Source: Candidatus Bathyarchaeota archaeon | Lineage (GTDB): Archaea > Thermoproteota > Bathyarchaeia > Bathyarchaeales > Bathycorpusculaceae | DNA length: 64,000 nt | Direction: 5' to 3' | Assembly (NCBI GenBank): GCA_003151735.1 | Contig: PLYI01000087.1 | Span: 1 to 64,000, forward strand | Shown: positions 33,514 to 41,257 of the stretch, one piece after another | Layout: each line of letters opens with the position of its first letter | How positions within the stretch are numbered: position 1 is the stretch's first letter | Position numbers and translations under genes: made by a program | Notes under the pieces: model-generated | What the model was told of the DNA's origin: nothing | What the model saw: the letters and a program-made list of their open reading frames with translations, nothing else | Databases searched by the model: none

Positions 33514-34128
33514 ATGCCCTACAAATTCACTTTCGACCTCTCAAAGGTCCCGCGTTTCTTCTTCAAAGAAATTGCGTTGATTAGTTACCAGAAGGGCATG
33601 CATAAAAGCTTCCTAACAACCCTTAACGATTTGATCCTTAAATTTAAAATTCAAGAAGCAACTGGACTGAACCTTTCGGATGCGGTTGCGTTGCTTCAGG
33701 ACCTGATTGACTTGCAAGCCATCAACAGTATGGAAAGAGGCAAGTTTTTGCAAACTAAGAAAAGAGCTGTTTTTCTGCCGCATTGTTCACGAAAATACAT
33801 GGATAATCGTTGCAAAGCCGCGTTCAACCCTGACGTTCCATCTTATACATGTGCTCATTGCTCGGATGACTGCATGGTAAACAAAGCGGACCAGTACGCC
33901 AAAAAGAAAGGTTATGACGTTTACTTGTTGCCTGGCGGATCATGTATACCTAAAATTCTGAAAACAACCCACTATGAAGGAATCGTTGGGGTGGCATGCG
34001 GGGAGGAAATGAAGATTATGGGTCCGCTCCTCACCGGCTTGGATGTAGCTGGGCAAGGAATACCATTGATAAAGAATGGTTGTTCAAGCACCGTTTTCAA
34101 CATGGAAACACTCCGAAAAGTCCTCTAA
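33514..34128 (+). CDS. DUF116-family cysteine-rich protein
   Basis: The 204-residue protein has the DUF116 layout. A helical N-terminus precedes PHCSRKYMDNRCKAAF, then YTCAHCSDDCMVNKADQYA, the loop LLPGGSCIPKIL and ending GVACGEEMKI and NGCSSTVFNM. The clustered cysteines suggest an iron-sulfur or metal centre. Function not established; family members often sit beside lipid or tRNA-modification genes. Confidence 0.75.
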   Translation: MPYKFTFDLSKVPRFFFKEIALISYQKGMHKSFLTTLNDLILKFKIQEATGLNLSDAVALLQDLIDLQAINSMERGKFLQTKKRAVFLPHCSRKYMDNRCKAAFNPDVPSYTCAHCSDDCMVNKADQYAKKKGYDVYLLPGGSCIPKILKTTHYEGIVGVACGEEMKIMGPLLTGLDVAGQGIPLIKNGCSSTVFNMETLRKVL

Positions 34129-34216
34129 CTGTACTTTGGATTGTTTGATTGTGGGTTGAATGCTTAGCAAAGCTTATAATGGTAAACCATACCAAGAGAG
34201 TACTTGTCTGATATTC

Positions 34217-34399
34217 ATGCCAGAGCAAAAACAGAAAAAATTCTACCGAACCGGCGAGAAATGTCCAGAGTCCGGGCTTTGGTCGCATTTCTGTAAAGAG
34301 AAGGGAGAAAAATCCAATATTCCACTTTCGAAAAGCGAGACTTTTCCGCCTTGCAGAACTTGCGGTTCAGTTAAATGGATGCTTAAGATGGCTGCCTAA
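34217..34399 (+). CDS. YjzC-like small protein
   Basis: From ATG 34217 the 60-residue product reads FYRTGEKCPESGLWSHFCKE then PLSKSETFPPCRTCGSVKW. The TGE.CP.SG.W and FPPC elements match the YjzC-like family, mainly known from bacteria, of unknown role. The upstream residues in the frame are not family-like. CxxC-type cysteines may bind zinc. Confidence 0.6.
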   Translation: MPEQKQKKFYRTGEKCPESGLWSHFCKEKGEKSNIPLSKSETFPPCRTCGSVKWMLKMAA

Positions 34400-34559
34400 G
34401 GGAAAGCCAGGTTTAAGCAATCATTTTTCCTAAATCAAGTAGATGCAAACTTGCTATCTTTTCAACCTTAGTCTAATTATTTAATTGGGCTATAGACAAA
34501 AAAGGCACTAGTAAGCGCTTGATACTTACAAAAGCAAAGTAAAAGAAAAGATAAACTGC

Positions 34560-34721
34560 TTACTTTACGATTTCTCGTTTCTTCCAGCGCAGGTTCTTGC
34601 CCTTGCACTTTCTGCATTTAATCGCGGTTGCTGCGTTACGTGAGCCGCAGTCTCGGCAGATTTTCATGTGCAAACGGTGTTCTTGTGCTATGGCTTTTTT
34701 TACTGGGTCTAGTATCGGCAT
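34560..34721 (-). CDS. rpl40e: 50S ribosomal protein L40e
   Basis: A 53-residue minus-strand gene. It encodes PILDPVKKAIAQEHRLHMKI followed by CRDCGSRNAATAIKCRKCKG and a basic end KNLRWKKREIVK, matching L40e with its zinc knuckle. The ATG is at 34721 and the TAA at 34560. It is easily overlooked for its size. Confidence 0.95.
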   Translation of the reverse strand: MPILDPVKKAIAQEHRLHMKICRDCGSRNAATAIKCRKCKGKNLRWKKREIVK

Positions 34722-34823
34722 TTTTTTGTTAACCTTCTATTTTGGCTAAGTCTTTGATGGTTAAGTATCAAATATACCTTTTGTCTAAACATGCGAATAT
34801 CGCGAAAAATAAAAAACATGCGC

Positions 34824-35291
34824 CTATTTGATTACTTCAATAGTAACGTATGAGCGTGTGTCCTCTATTCCGTCGATGCTGTAGAGTTTCTTTAATACTT
34901 CATCGAGGTTCTCGCGCTCAACGATTATCAATGCGTCTACTTCGCCTGCAATGCGGAAAGCTCTGGAAACTGCAAGTTCATGAATCTGCTCGTAGACGTG
35001 GATTCTTTTGACGGGTGAGACTTTGAGAAGTATGAAGGCTGGTGTTGTGGATACACCAAGTGCGCCTAAGCCTTTTTCGGTGACGTCAATGAAGCCTCTC
35101 CCAGTGCGGATGTAACCGCGGTTTTTGAGTTTGCGCAAGTGTACGTTTAAGGCTTGTCTACTTACCCCTAGTTGGTTTGATAATTCGTCTTGTTTTACTC
35201 TTAGGGTGTAGGTGTTTGTGGATTTGCCTTTTTCGTAGAGGGTTTTTAAGAGCTGGATTGAACGTTTAGTTAATGGCTCCAAATTGGTCAC
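34824..35291 (-). CDS. Lrp/AsnC-like transcriptional regulator
   Basis: The 155-residue protein has an N-terminal winged helix with a MarR/ArsR-like recognition segment (LSNQLGVSRQALNVHLRKLK) and wing (GYIRTGRGFIDVTEKG), then a C-terminal ferredoxin-like RAM domain (AFILLKVSPVKRIHVYEQI and TRSYVTIEVI). It probably binds an amino acid or nucleotide. No target is obvious in the neighbourhood. Confidence 0.75.
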   Translation of the reverse strand: MTNLEPLTKRSIQLLKTLYEKGKSTNTYTLRVKQDELSNQLGVSRQALNVHLRKLKNRGYIRTGRGFIDVTEKGLGALGVSTTPAFILLKVSPVKRIHVYEQIHELAVSRAFRIAGEVDALIIVERENLDEVLKKLYSIDGIEDTRSYVTIEVIK

Positions 35292-35634
35292 TTTTGTGGT
35301 GTTTTGTTAAGTTAAACCTTTACAATAGTAGCAAAGCTTCCTTAATAATCTGGCTCTCAAAAACGCCGACCAAGCCCTTCTCTAACAAGCATAAAAAATC
35401 AATAAGCACCTCACTCAAGGACACTTTGTCGCTTATCGCTGGGCCTTTTAGAAAAGCCAAAAGTCCCGATATTGGCTTTTTCAGCAGTCACCTCGTGTAA
35501 AAATCGGTAGCCAGTTTAATCAAAACGGCTGAATTTGCTTCCGGCGATAACACAAACAAAACACCACAATGTATTTATTTTGAAAAAAAGCTTAAGTCCA
35601 ACCACTAAAAGTAAACTAGGAGTGAAGCGGATCC
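35292..35634. other. 343-base intergenic region with a possible CTG-start mini ORF
   Basis: On the minus strand from 35487 to 35320 a 55-codon frame encodes LLKKPISGLLAFLKGPAISD and a hydrophobic, amphipathic end. It has only CTG as a start, just after GAGGTGA. A GTG frame within the same stretch stops after 26 codons. It may be a decayed gene upstream of the Lrp-like regulator. The alba promoter side lies on the right, with AGGAGTGA before 35635. Confidence 0.3.
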
Positions 35635-35922
35635 GTGACCGAAAACGCCAGCGCAGTCTTAATCGGCAAAAAACCATTAATGAACTATGTCCTCGCATGC
35701 ATCACATTTTTCCACGGCGGAGCAAAAGAAGTCAGCATAAAAGCACGAGGCAGATCCATCAGCCGAGCAATTGACGTTGCTGAAGTCGTCAGACACAGAT
35801 TCCTGCCAGATGCAAAAATCAAAAGCATTAGCATCGGAACAGACAGATTCCTTCCGCAAGACCAAGAAGAAGGTAACCAAGCGACTAATGTTAGCACAAT
35901 TGAAATAACGCTGGTAAGGTAA
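35635..35922 (+). CDS. alba: DNA/RNA-binding protein Alba
   Basis: Archaeal chromatin protein. The 95-residue product has [19 protein letters not shown], then [30 protein letters not shown] and a C-terminal strand VSTIEITLV. Lys in IGKKP, the site of regulation in other Alba proteins, is present. GTG start at 35635 behind AGGAGTGA. Confidence 0.95.
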   Translation: MTENASAVLIGKKPLMNYVLACITFFHGGAKEVSIKARGRSISRAIDVAEVVRHRFLPDAKIKSISIGTDRFLPQDQEEGNQATNVSTIEITLVR

Positions 35923-35970
35923 ATCACGCTTTAAGCTAAACTCCTCCTTTGCAGGATAAACGACATACAA

Positions 35971-36480
35971 ATGAAAACAGAACTATGCAGTTTCTGCTTA
36001 AAAAGTGGCATACTGTGCCAAAAATGTTCAGCCAAAGTTAAAGCTGGCGAAATCAGCGACATCGACTTGAAAGTAGCCCGTTTACTGCTCTCCCTAGAAG
36101 AGAAGTATCCTTCCCTGCAAAACGTCTGCTTCTTCAAGGCTGTTGAGGTTGAAAAAACCTTAGCTATCCTCGTTGGACATGGAGATGTCCCTAAACTTTT
36201 AGGTTACGGCGGCAAAATCGTTAAAACCCTCGGTGACGAAACAGGAAAAAATGTCCGTGTGCTTGAGAGTGGTGTTGACGACCGCAAATTCCTCGAAGAC
36301 CTGTTCATGCCTTTTAGTATCTTAACCATCAACACTATTTGGCTTCCAGACGGAACCACTGAAACACGGGTAATTCTTAAGAGGAAACGTGGCGCGCAGC
36401 TACCCTTTGACCTTAAAGCTTTAAAGGAAATCGCCAGTAAAGTACGTAAAATGTCTTTACGCGTTGAAATCGCAGATTAA
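35971..36480 (+). CDS. KH-domain NusA-like protein with zinc knuckle
   Basis: The 169-residue protein begins with a CxxC pair (LCSFCLKSGILCQKCSAK), then a helical part, a KH-type motif around GHGDVPKLLGYGGKIVKTLG and a C-terminal strand-helix region. It resembles archaeal transcription elongation or RNA-binding NusA-like proteins. It ends 15 bases before aspS, so the two are likely co-transcribed. Confidence 0.7.
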   Translation: MKTELCSFCLKSGILCQKCSAKVKAGEISDIDLKVARLLLSLEEKYPSLQNVCFFKAVEVEKTLAILVGHGDVPKLLGYGGKIVKTLGDETGKNVRVLESGVDDRKFLEDLFMPFSILTINTIWLPDGTTETRVILKRKRGAQLPFDLKALKEIASKVRKMSLRVEIAD

Positions 36481-36495
36481 GGTTGGCGAAGCAGC

Positions 36496-37815
36496 ATGAA
36501 CTTGGACTCTATAGGCGACTGGACTAGAACTCACTATACTAGCCAAGTGAAACCAGAAAATGACGGTCAAGAAGTAACACTTTTCGGCTGGGTTCAAGAT
36601 GTTCGTGACCTGGGCGGAATCCGATTTATCATACTGCAAGACCGCGAAGGAACAATTCAGATAACTATTCCGAAAAAAAGGGTTCAGCCTGAAGTTTTAG
36701 CGAAATCTGACATATTACAGAAAAGGTTCAGCTTCGCTGTGAAGGGAAATGTTAAAAAAACAAACATGACCCCAAGAGGCATCGAAGTTATACCTAACGC
36801 TTTCAAGATTCTTAACGTCGCCACAGAGCAACTGCCCATAGACATTACAGGCAAAACCCCAGCACTCATCGAAGCTCGCTTAGACGCAAGACCGCTCGAC
36901 CTCACACAAGAACGCAACTTAGCCACGTTTAAGGTCCAGCATACTGCGCTTGAAGCAATACGCAGCTTTCTCTTCGGAAAAGATTTTTTGGAGGTTCATA
37001 CACCAAGACTCATTGCCTCAGCCACTGAGGGTGGAGCGGAATTGTTCACTGTGGATTATTTTGGGCAGAAAGCGTACCTTGCTCAGAGCCCGCAGCTCTA
37101 CAAAGAAGAATTAACGTTAAGTTTTGAGAAGGTATTTGAGGTTGGACCGTTCTTCCGCGCTGAAGAGTCACATACAAGAAGGCACCTTAGCGAGTTCACA
37201 TCAGTTGACATTGAAGCGGCTTTCACAAGCGCCACCGATGTTATGGGGCTTTTGGAACAAGTCATACATCACGCATGCACCGTCGTTAAAGAGAAATGTG
37301 CCAGCGAGATGTCGGTGCTTGGATACAAGTTTGAAGTGCCCCAGATTCCATTTAAACGTTTAACCTACGATCAAGTCCTCGACGATTTAAAGAAACAGGA
37401 TGTATCGATTCCATGGGGCGAAGACATACCAACCGAAGCATTCAGAGTACTTGGCAAACTCTACCCATTCTTCTACTTCATAACAGATTGGCCAACACAC
37501 GCAAAAGCGTTCTACATTAAACCACGCGAAGACAAACCTGAACTGTGCGAAGGCTTCGATTTGATGTGGCATTACATTGAATTGGTTTCTGGCGGAACAA
37601 GAATAGCCCAAAAAGACCAGCTAATCCAAAGACTACAGGAAAAGGGTTTAAATCCTGAGTCGTTTAAATGCCACTTGCAAGCCTACGATTACGGCATGCC
37701 GCCTCACGCTGGATGGGGATTGGGACTTGAAAGGTTAACGATGATTTTAACAGGAAACAAGAACATCCGAGAAGTAACCCTGTATCCTCGAGATAGAGTT
37801 AGGCTGACGCCATAG
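36496..37815 (+). CDS. aspS: Aspartyl-tRNA synthetase
   Basis: Class II synthetase, 439 residues. The N-terminal OB fold has LFGWVQDVRDLGGIRFI and the catalytic core has motif 2 VGPFFRAEESHTRRHLSEF and motif 3 GWGLGLERLTMILTG. The archaeal short form lacks the bacterial GAD insert. Whether it also charges tRNA-Asn cannot be decided from what I can see; an asparagine-synthetase-like protein is encoded next door. Confidence 0.95.
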   Translation: MNLDSIGDWTRTHYTSQVKPENDGQEVTLFGWVQDVRDLGGIRFIILQDREGTIQITIPKKRVQPEVLAKSDILQKRFSFAVKGNVKKTNMTPRGIEVIPNAFKILNVATEQLPIDITGKTPALIEARLDARPLDLTQERNLATFKVQHTALEAIRSFLFGKDFLEVHTPRLIASATEGGAELFTVDYFGQKAYLAQSPQLYKEELTLSFEKVFEVGPFFRAEESHTRRHLSEFTSVDIEAAFTSATDVMGLLEQVIHHACTVVKEKCASEMSVLGYKFEVPQIPFKRLTYDQVLDDLKKQDVSIPWGEDIPTEAFRVLGKLYPFFYFITDWPTHAKAFYIKPREDKPELCEGFDLMWHYIELVSGGTRIAQKDQLIQRLQEKGLNPESFKCHLQAYDYGMPPHAGWGLGLERLTMILTGNKNIREVTLYPRDRVRLTP

Positions 37816-37911
37816 TAAAAGACCTGTTGCTCTCAGCGACCTACCCCTACCCTATATATAGAATCAACTTTGGGAAGAACTAAAAGTTCACTTGAAGGTT
37901 GTTTTGTATGC

Positions 37912-39363
37912 TCAGGGATTGTTTTTGGATTGTTGGAATAGCTCGTTGATGTATTCGGTGACTGTTTTTTGCTGTTTTTTTGCAATTCGCTTTACTGCGT
38001 CGTTTATTCCTGTGGAGTACTGCACGGCTTTTTTAGGTTTATCTGCTATTGAAGCAGGCATGCCCGTGTTTTGCGCAACCTTTCTCAAGACAAGTTTGCG
38101 TAAGGTGTCAGGTTTCTGTTCTAGTTTGCATTCGATTGGTAAGCTTAACGCGAACTCTGCAACTTCATAGGATCCGAAAGGCACGCGTAACTCAACATCG
38201 TGGAAACTGGTAATCTTCAAGTCGCGTTCAAGGTTGCTTTCATGAATCCTAACCACATCGTTAAACATGGTTTTTCTAGCAGCTTCACTTCCATCTTTGC
38301 AGCATTCAGTCACATAACGCTGATATCCACCGAACAGTTCATCCGCGCCCTGCCCCGCCAACATCACTTTGAAGCCTGTTTCAGCCGCGTTTTCTGCAGC
38401 CCAATAAAACGGCACTCCAATACTCGCCTTGATTGGGTAAGGCTCCTCAATTAACTCTACAACTTTAGGCAAGGCTTTTTCCACGTCAGAGTCCTTAAAC
38501 AAGTTAATTTGCAAGGGCAAACTCAACTCGTCCGCAGCTTTCATAGCTTCTTGGGTTTCCGCTTGATTCTCCAAACTCACATGCAACAAGTTAACTTTCA
38601 CTCCGCATTTGCTTGCCAAAAAAGCCACCAAACTACTGTCCAGACCGCCTGAAAACGCGACTGCCACCTCTTTTAAGCCCTGCACTCGCCGTTTGATGGA
38701 TTCTTCAAGAAGGGTTTGAAGTTGTTTTGCGGCATAATCTATTGTGATGGATTTGGGTTCCTGGTAAGAGAGTGTTTTTACTGGTTTGAATTTGAAGCCG
38801 TCTTTGCTGACAAACCCCAAATTTCCAGGCGGAAAAGAAACGGGATTTTCTATTTTGAGTTTCCAGAGGGCTTTTTTGTTTGAGGCGAAGGCGGCGATGT
38901 CTCTGTTTTCTCCAAAATAAAGCGGTTGAACGCCTATTGGGTCTCTTCCTGCGGCAACCCAGCCATCTTTGAGCATTAGGAACAAGTAGTCTCCGTCCGC
39001 TTGCTCCATTAATGTTTGCAGGGTGGCCTCGCAGTGAAGAGGATTTTTCCCGACCTGTTCCATGACAGCGGTTTTTGGTACTGACGAGTATACTCTGCCT
39101 TCAAAGAGCAACGCTGAGTTATCCAACTGCAAATGTTCATAGTCGCTTGTTGAGTTGGATTTTGAAGTAAGATAACCTGCCACTGTTGACGATTTTAAGC
39201 CCTGTTTTTTTATGATTTCAACGTTTTTCTCAACGAGGCTTTTCTTAGGTGTAATTAACCCAAAATGTGAAGGCACCCATAGCTCAAACGAATCCAATAC
39301 ATCAAGAATTCTTTCAACTACGTTCTCGCCGTTTTTATCTAACACTGCAACTGTAACTTTCAT
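37912..39363 (-). CDS. Asparagine-synthetase-like amidotransferase lacking the N-terminal Cys
   Basis: The 483-residue protein resembles AsnB. The C-terminal synthetase domain is intact: VAVAFSGGLDSSLVAFL (PP-loop), AGQGADELFGGYQRYV and LRKLVLRKVA. The N-terminal glutaminase-like domain starts MKVTVAVLDKNGENV, so the Cys2 nucleophile of class II amidotransferases is absent. ATG at 39363 follows GAGG; longer in-frame starts give no Cys2 either. It may use free ammonia or a separate donor, or amidate a different substrate. Confidence 0.75.
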   Translation of the reverse strand: MKVTVAVLDKNGENVVERILDVLDSFELWVPSHFGLITPKKSLVEKNVEIIKKQGLKSSTVAGYLTSKSNSTSDYEHLQLDNSALLFEGRVYSSVPKTAVMEQVGKNPLHCEATLQTLMEQADGDYLFLMLKDGWVAAGRDPIGVQPLYFGENRDIAAFASNKKALWKLKIENPVSFPPGNLGFVSKDGFKFKPVKTLSYQEPKSITIDYAAKQLQTLLEESIKRRVQGLKEVAVAFSGGLDSSLVAFLASKCGVKVNLLHVSLENQAETQEAMKAADELSLPLQINLFKDSDVEKALPKVVELIEEPYPIKASIGVPFYWAAENAAETGFKVMLAGQGADELFGGYQRYVTECCKDGSEAARKTMFNDVVRIHESNLERDLKITSFHDVELRVPFGSYEVAEFALSLPIECKLEQKPDTLRKLVLRKVAQNTGMPASIADKPKKAVQYSTGINDAVKRIAKKQQKTVTEYINELFQQSKNNP

Positions 39364-39514
39364 GTCCTCTGCAACCTGCACTGTGCTATTGTATTGGTAA
39401 AACATTAAGATTATAAGTTTTTGACGTATTTTTCGTTTTACCGTTTTATATCTTCCATAGAAGCCACATAAAGCTTTTATGAAACAAAATATCCCTTTAT
39501 TTTTGGTGTTGTTT

Positions 39515-39700
39515 TTGAAACGAGAAGAAGCGATATTAATTCTTAAAGAATTATTCGAGAAATGTACTGATATGGACGGTAGATACATGTCTTTGGTGCC
39601 TCCAACAAGTGTTGAGCCCATTGCTCACGGTTACCAAATTCATATAAGAGCTGGTCTTGATATTCTTACTGAAAAAATGTCTGCAAGAGTTTATAGATAG
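39515..39700 (+). CDS. Hypothetical protein (61 aa)
   Basis: From TTG 39515, behind GGTG at 39505-39508, the product is KREEAILILKELFEKCTDMD followed by YMSLVPPTSVEPIAHGYQIH. An N-terminal helix leads into a Pro-rich, beta-like part. An ATG at 39479 is in frame and also possible, with a TATA-like TTTTATATC near 39442. I do not recognise the family. Confidence 0.45.
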   Translation: MKREEAILILKELFEKCTDMDGRYMSLVPPTSVEPIAHGYQIHIRAGLDILTEKMSARVYR

Positions 39701-39919
39701 TTATAACTTGACCATGCAGGCTTTTAAAAATGAGGAATTAGTTATAATTTTTAAAAAGCATGTTTGAAATCGACTCTTGTGTACCTCAGCGCTGTGAAAT
39801 TGCAATCGGCTTAACGAGTTTTGGTAAAAACGAAAAATTAAAGCGAAATAAACTGATTTTTTTCCTCAAAAAACATTAATCTTTAATCTGCATAACTTTA
39901 GACCTGAGGAAACACTAAC

Positions 39920-41257
39920 TTGCCTATCCTGCCAATCGATACTGGCCGTTATGGAACGCCAGATATGCTCAAAATCTTCGATGAAGAAACCCGCGTCCAG
40001 AAACTCTTGGATGTTGAAGCGGCTTTAGCTTTGGCGCATGCTGGAGTAGGAAACATCTCAAAGAAGGACGCTGAAAAGATCGCTGAGATGGCATCCACCA
40101 AATACGTCAAAGTCGAGCGCGTTAAGGCTATCGAGAAGGAAATCAAGCATGACATAGCCTCCTTGGTTCGTGCACTCTCGGAGGTTTGCGGGTCAAGCGG
40201 CGCCTACGTTCACCTTGGGGCAACAAGCTACGACATCGTAGATACAGCTAACTCATTACAGCTGAAAGATGCTTTAGACTTAATCGAGAAAAGGCTTGTA
40301 GATTTCAAGGTTATTTTGAAGAAACAGGCTCTTTTGCACAAGGAAACTGTAATGATTGGTCGAACCCACGGGCAACATGCTTTGCCGATTACTTTGGGCT
40401 TCAAGTTTGCGGTCTGGGGATACGAAGTCAACAGGCACATTGAGCGCTTAGAAGAATGCAAGAAACGTGTTTTGGTTGGAAAAGTAAGCGGCGCAGTCGG
40501 CACACAGGCGGGTTTAGGGGAACATGCTGAGCAGATTCAGGAGCTTGTAATGAAGCGGCTGGATTTAAAGGCGGCTGAGATTTCTACTCAGATTGTGCAA
40601 AGAGACCGTTACGCGGAACTAATCTGTATTTACGCATCGGTGGCTTCTTCACTGGAAAACTTCGCAACCGAAATCCGAGAGCTCCAACGCCCAGAAATCG
40701 GAGAACTCTTCGAGTCGTTTGAAGCAAAAAAACAAGTTGGCAGCTCTACCATGCCTCACAAACAGAATCCCGAGACATGCGAACGGGTTTGCGGTTTAGC
40801 CCGAATCATCCGAAGCCTCAGCACTCCAGCGCTAGAGGATATGGTTACTTGGCATGAACGAGACCTAACGCAGTCTTCAGCCGAACGCTTCATCCTTCCA
40901 GAATCAAACATACTACTCGACTACATCTTGAATCTGATGTGCAATATTGTTGCTAATTTGCGTGTTGACAGCGAGCGGATGCTGCAGAACTTGTCGTTGA
41001 CTCAAGGACGCACAATGTCAGAATCCGTCATGATGGCGCTGACGAAGAAGAGTGTGAACAGACAGGAAGCCCACGAAATGCTCAGAAAACTAACAATCCA
41101 AAGCGCACTTGAAAAGAAAGATTTCAAACAAGTACTCCTTGAAGACAAATTCATAAGCGGCAAACTTGGCGAAAAAGAAATCGACCAAGCACTCAACCCC
41201 AAAAACTACTTGGGCACCGCAGTTAAACAAACAGAGCGGTTCGCGAAGAGCGCTTAA
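39920..41257 (+). CDS. purB: Adenylosuccinate lyase
   Basis: Catalyses two steps of purine synthesis. The 445-residue fumarase-superfamily protein has GATSYDIVDTANSLQLKDAL, TVMIGRTHGQHALP and the signature GSSTMPHKQNPETCERVCGL. TTG start behind CTGAGGAA. It overlaps the end of the convergent helicase gene by 4 bases. Confidence 0.95.
   Translation: MPILPIDTGRYGTPDMLKIFDEETRVQKLLDVEAALALAHAGVGNISKKDAEKIAEMASTKYVKVERVKAIEKEIKHDIASLVRALSEVCGSSGAYVHLGATSYDIVDTANSLQLKDALDLIEKRLVDFKVILKKQALLHKETVMIGRTHGQHALPITLGFKFAVWGYEVNRHIERLEECKKRVLVGKVSGAVGTQAGLGEHAEQIQELVMKRLDLKAAEISTQIVQRDRYAELICIYASVASSLENFATEIRELQRPEIGELFESFEAKKQVGSSTMPHKQNPETCERVCGLARIIRSLSTPALEDMVTWHERDLTQSSAERFILPESNILLDYILNLMCNIVANLRVDSERMLQNLSLTQGRTMSESVMMALTKKSVNRQEAHEMLRKLTIQSALEKKDFKQVLLEDKFISGKLGEKEIDQALNPKNYLGTAVKQTERFAKSA

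Noticed and set aside
39363-39621. Upstream extension of the asparagine-synthetase-like protein to 39621
   Set aside because: The extra residues are not family-like, and ATG 39363 has GAGG directly upstream.
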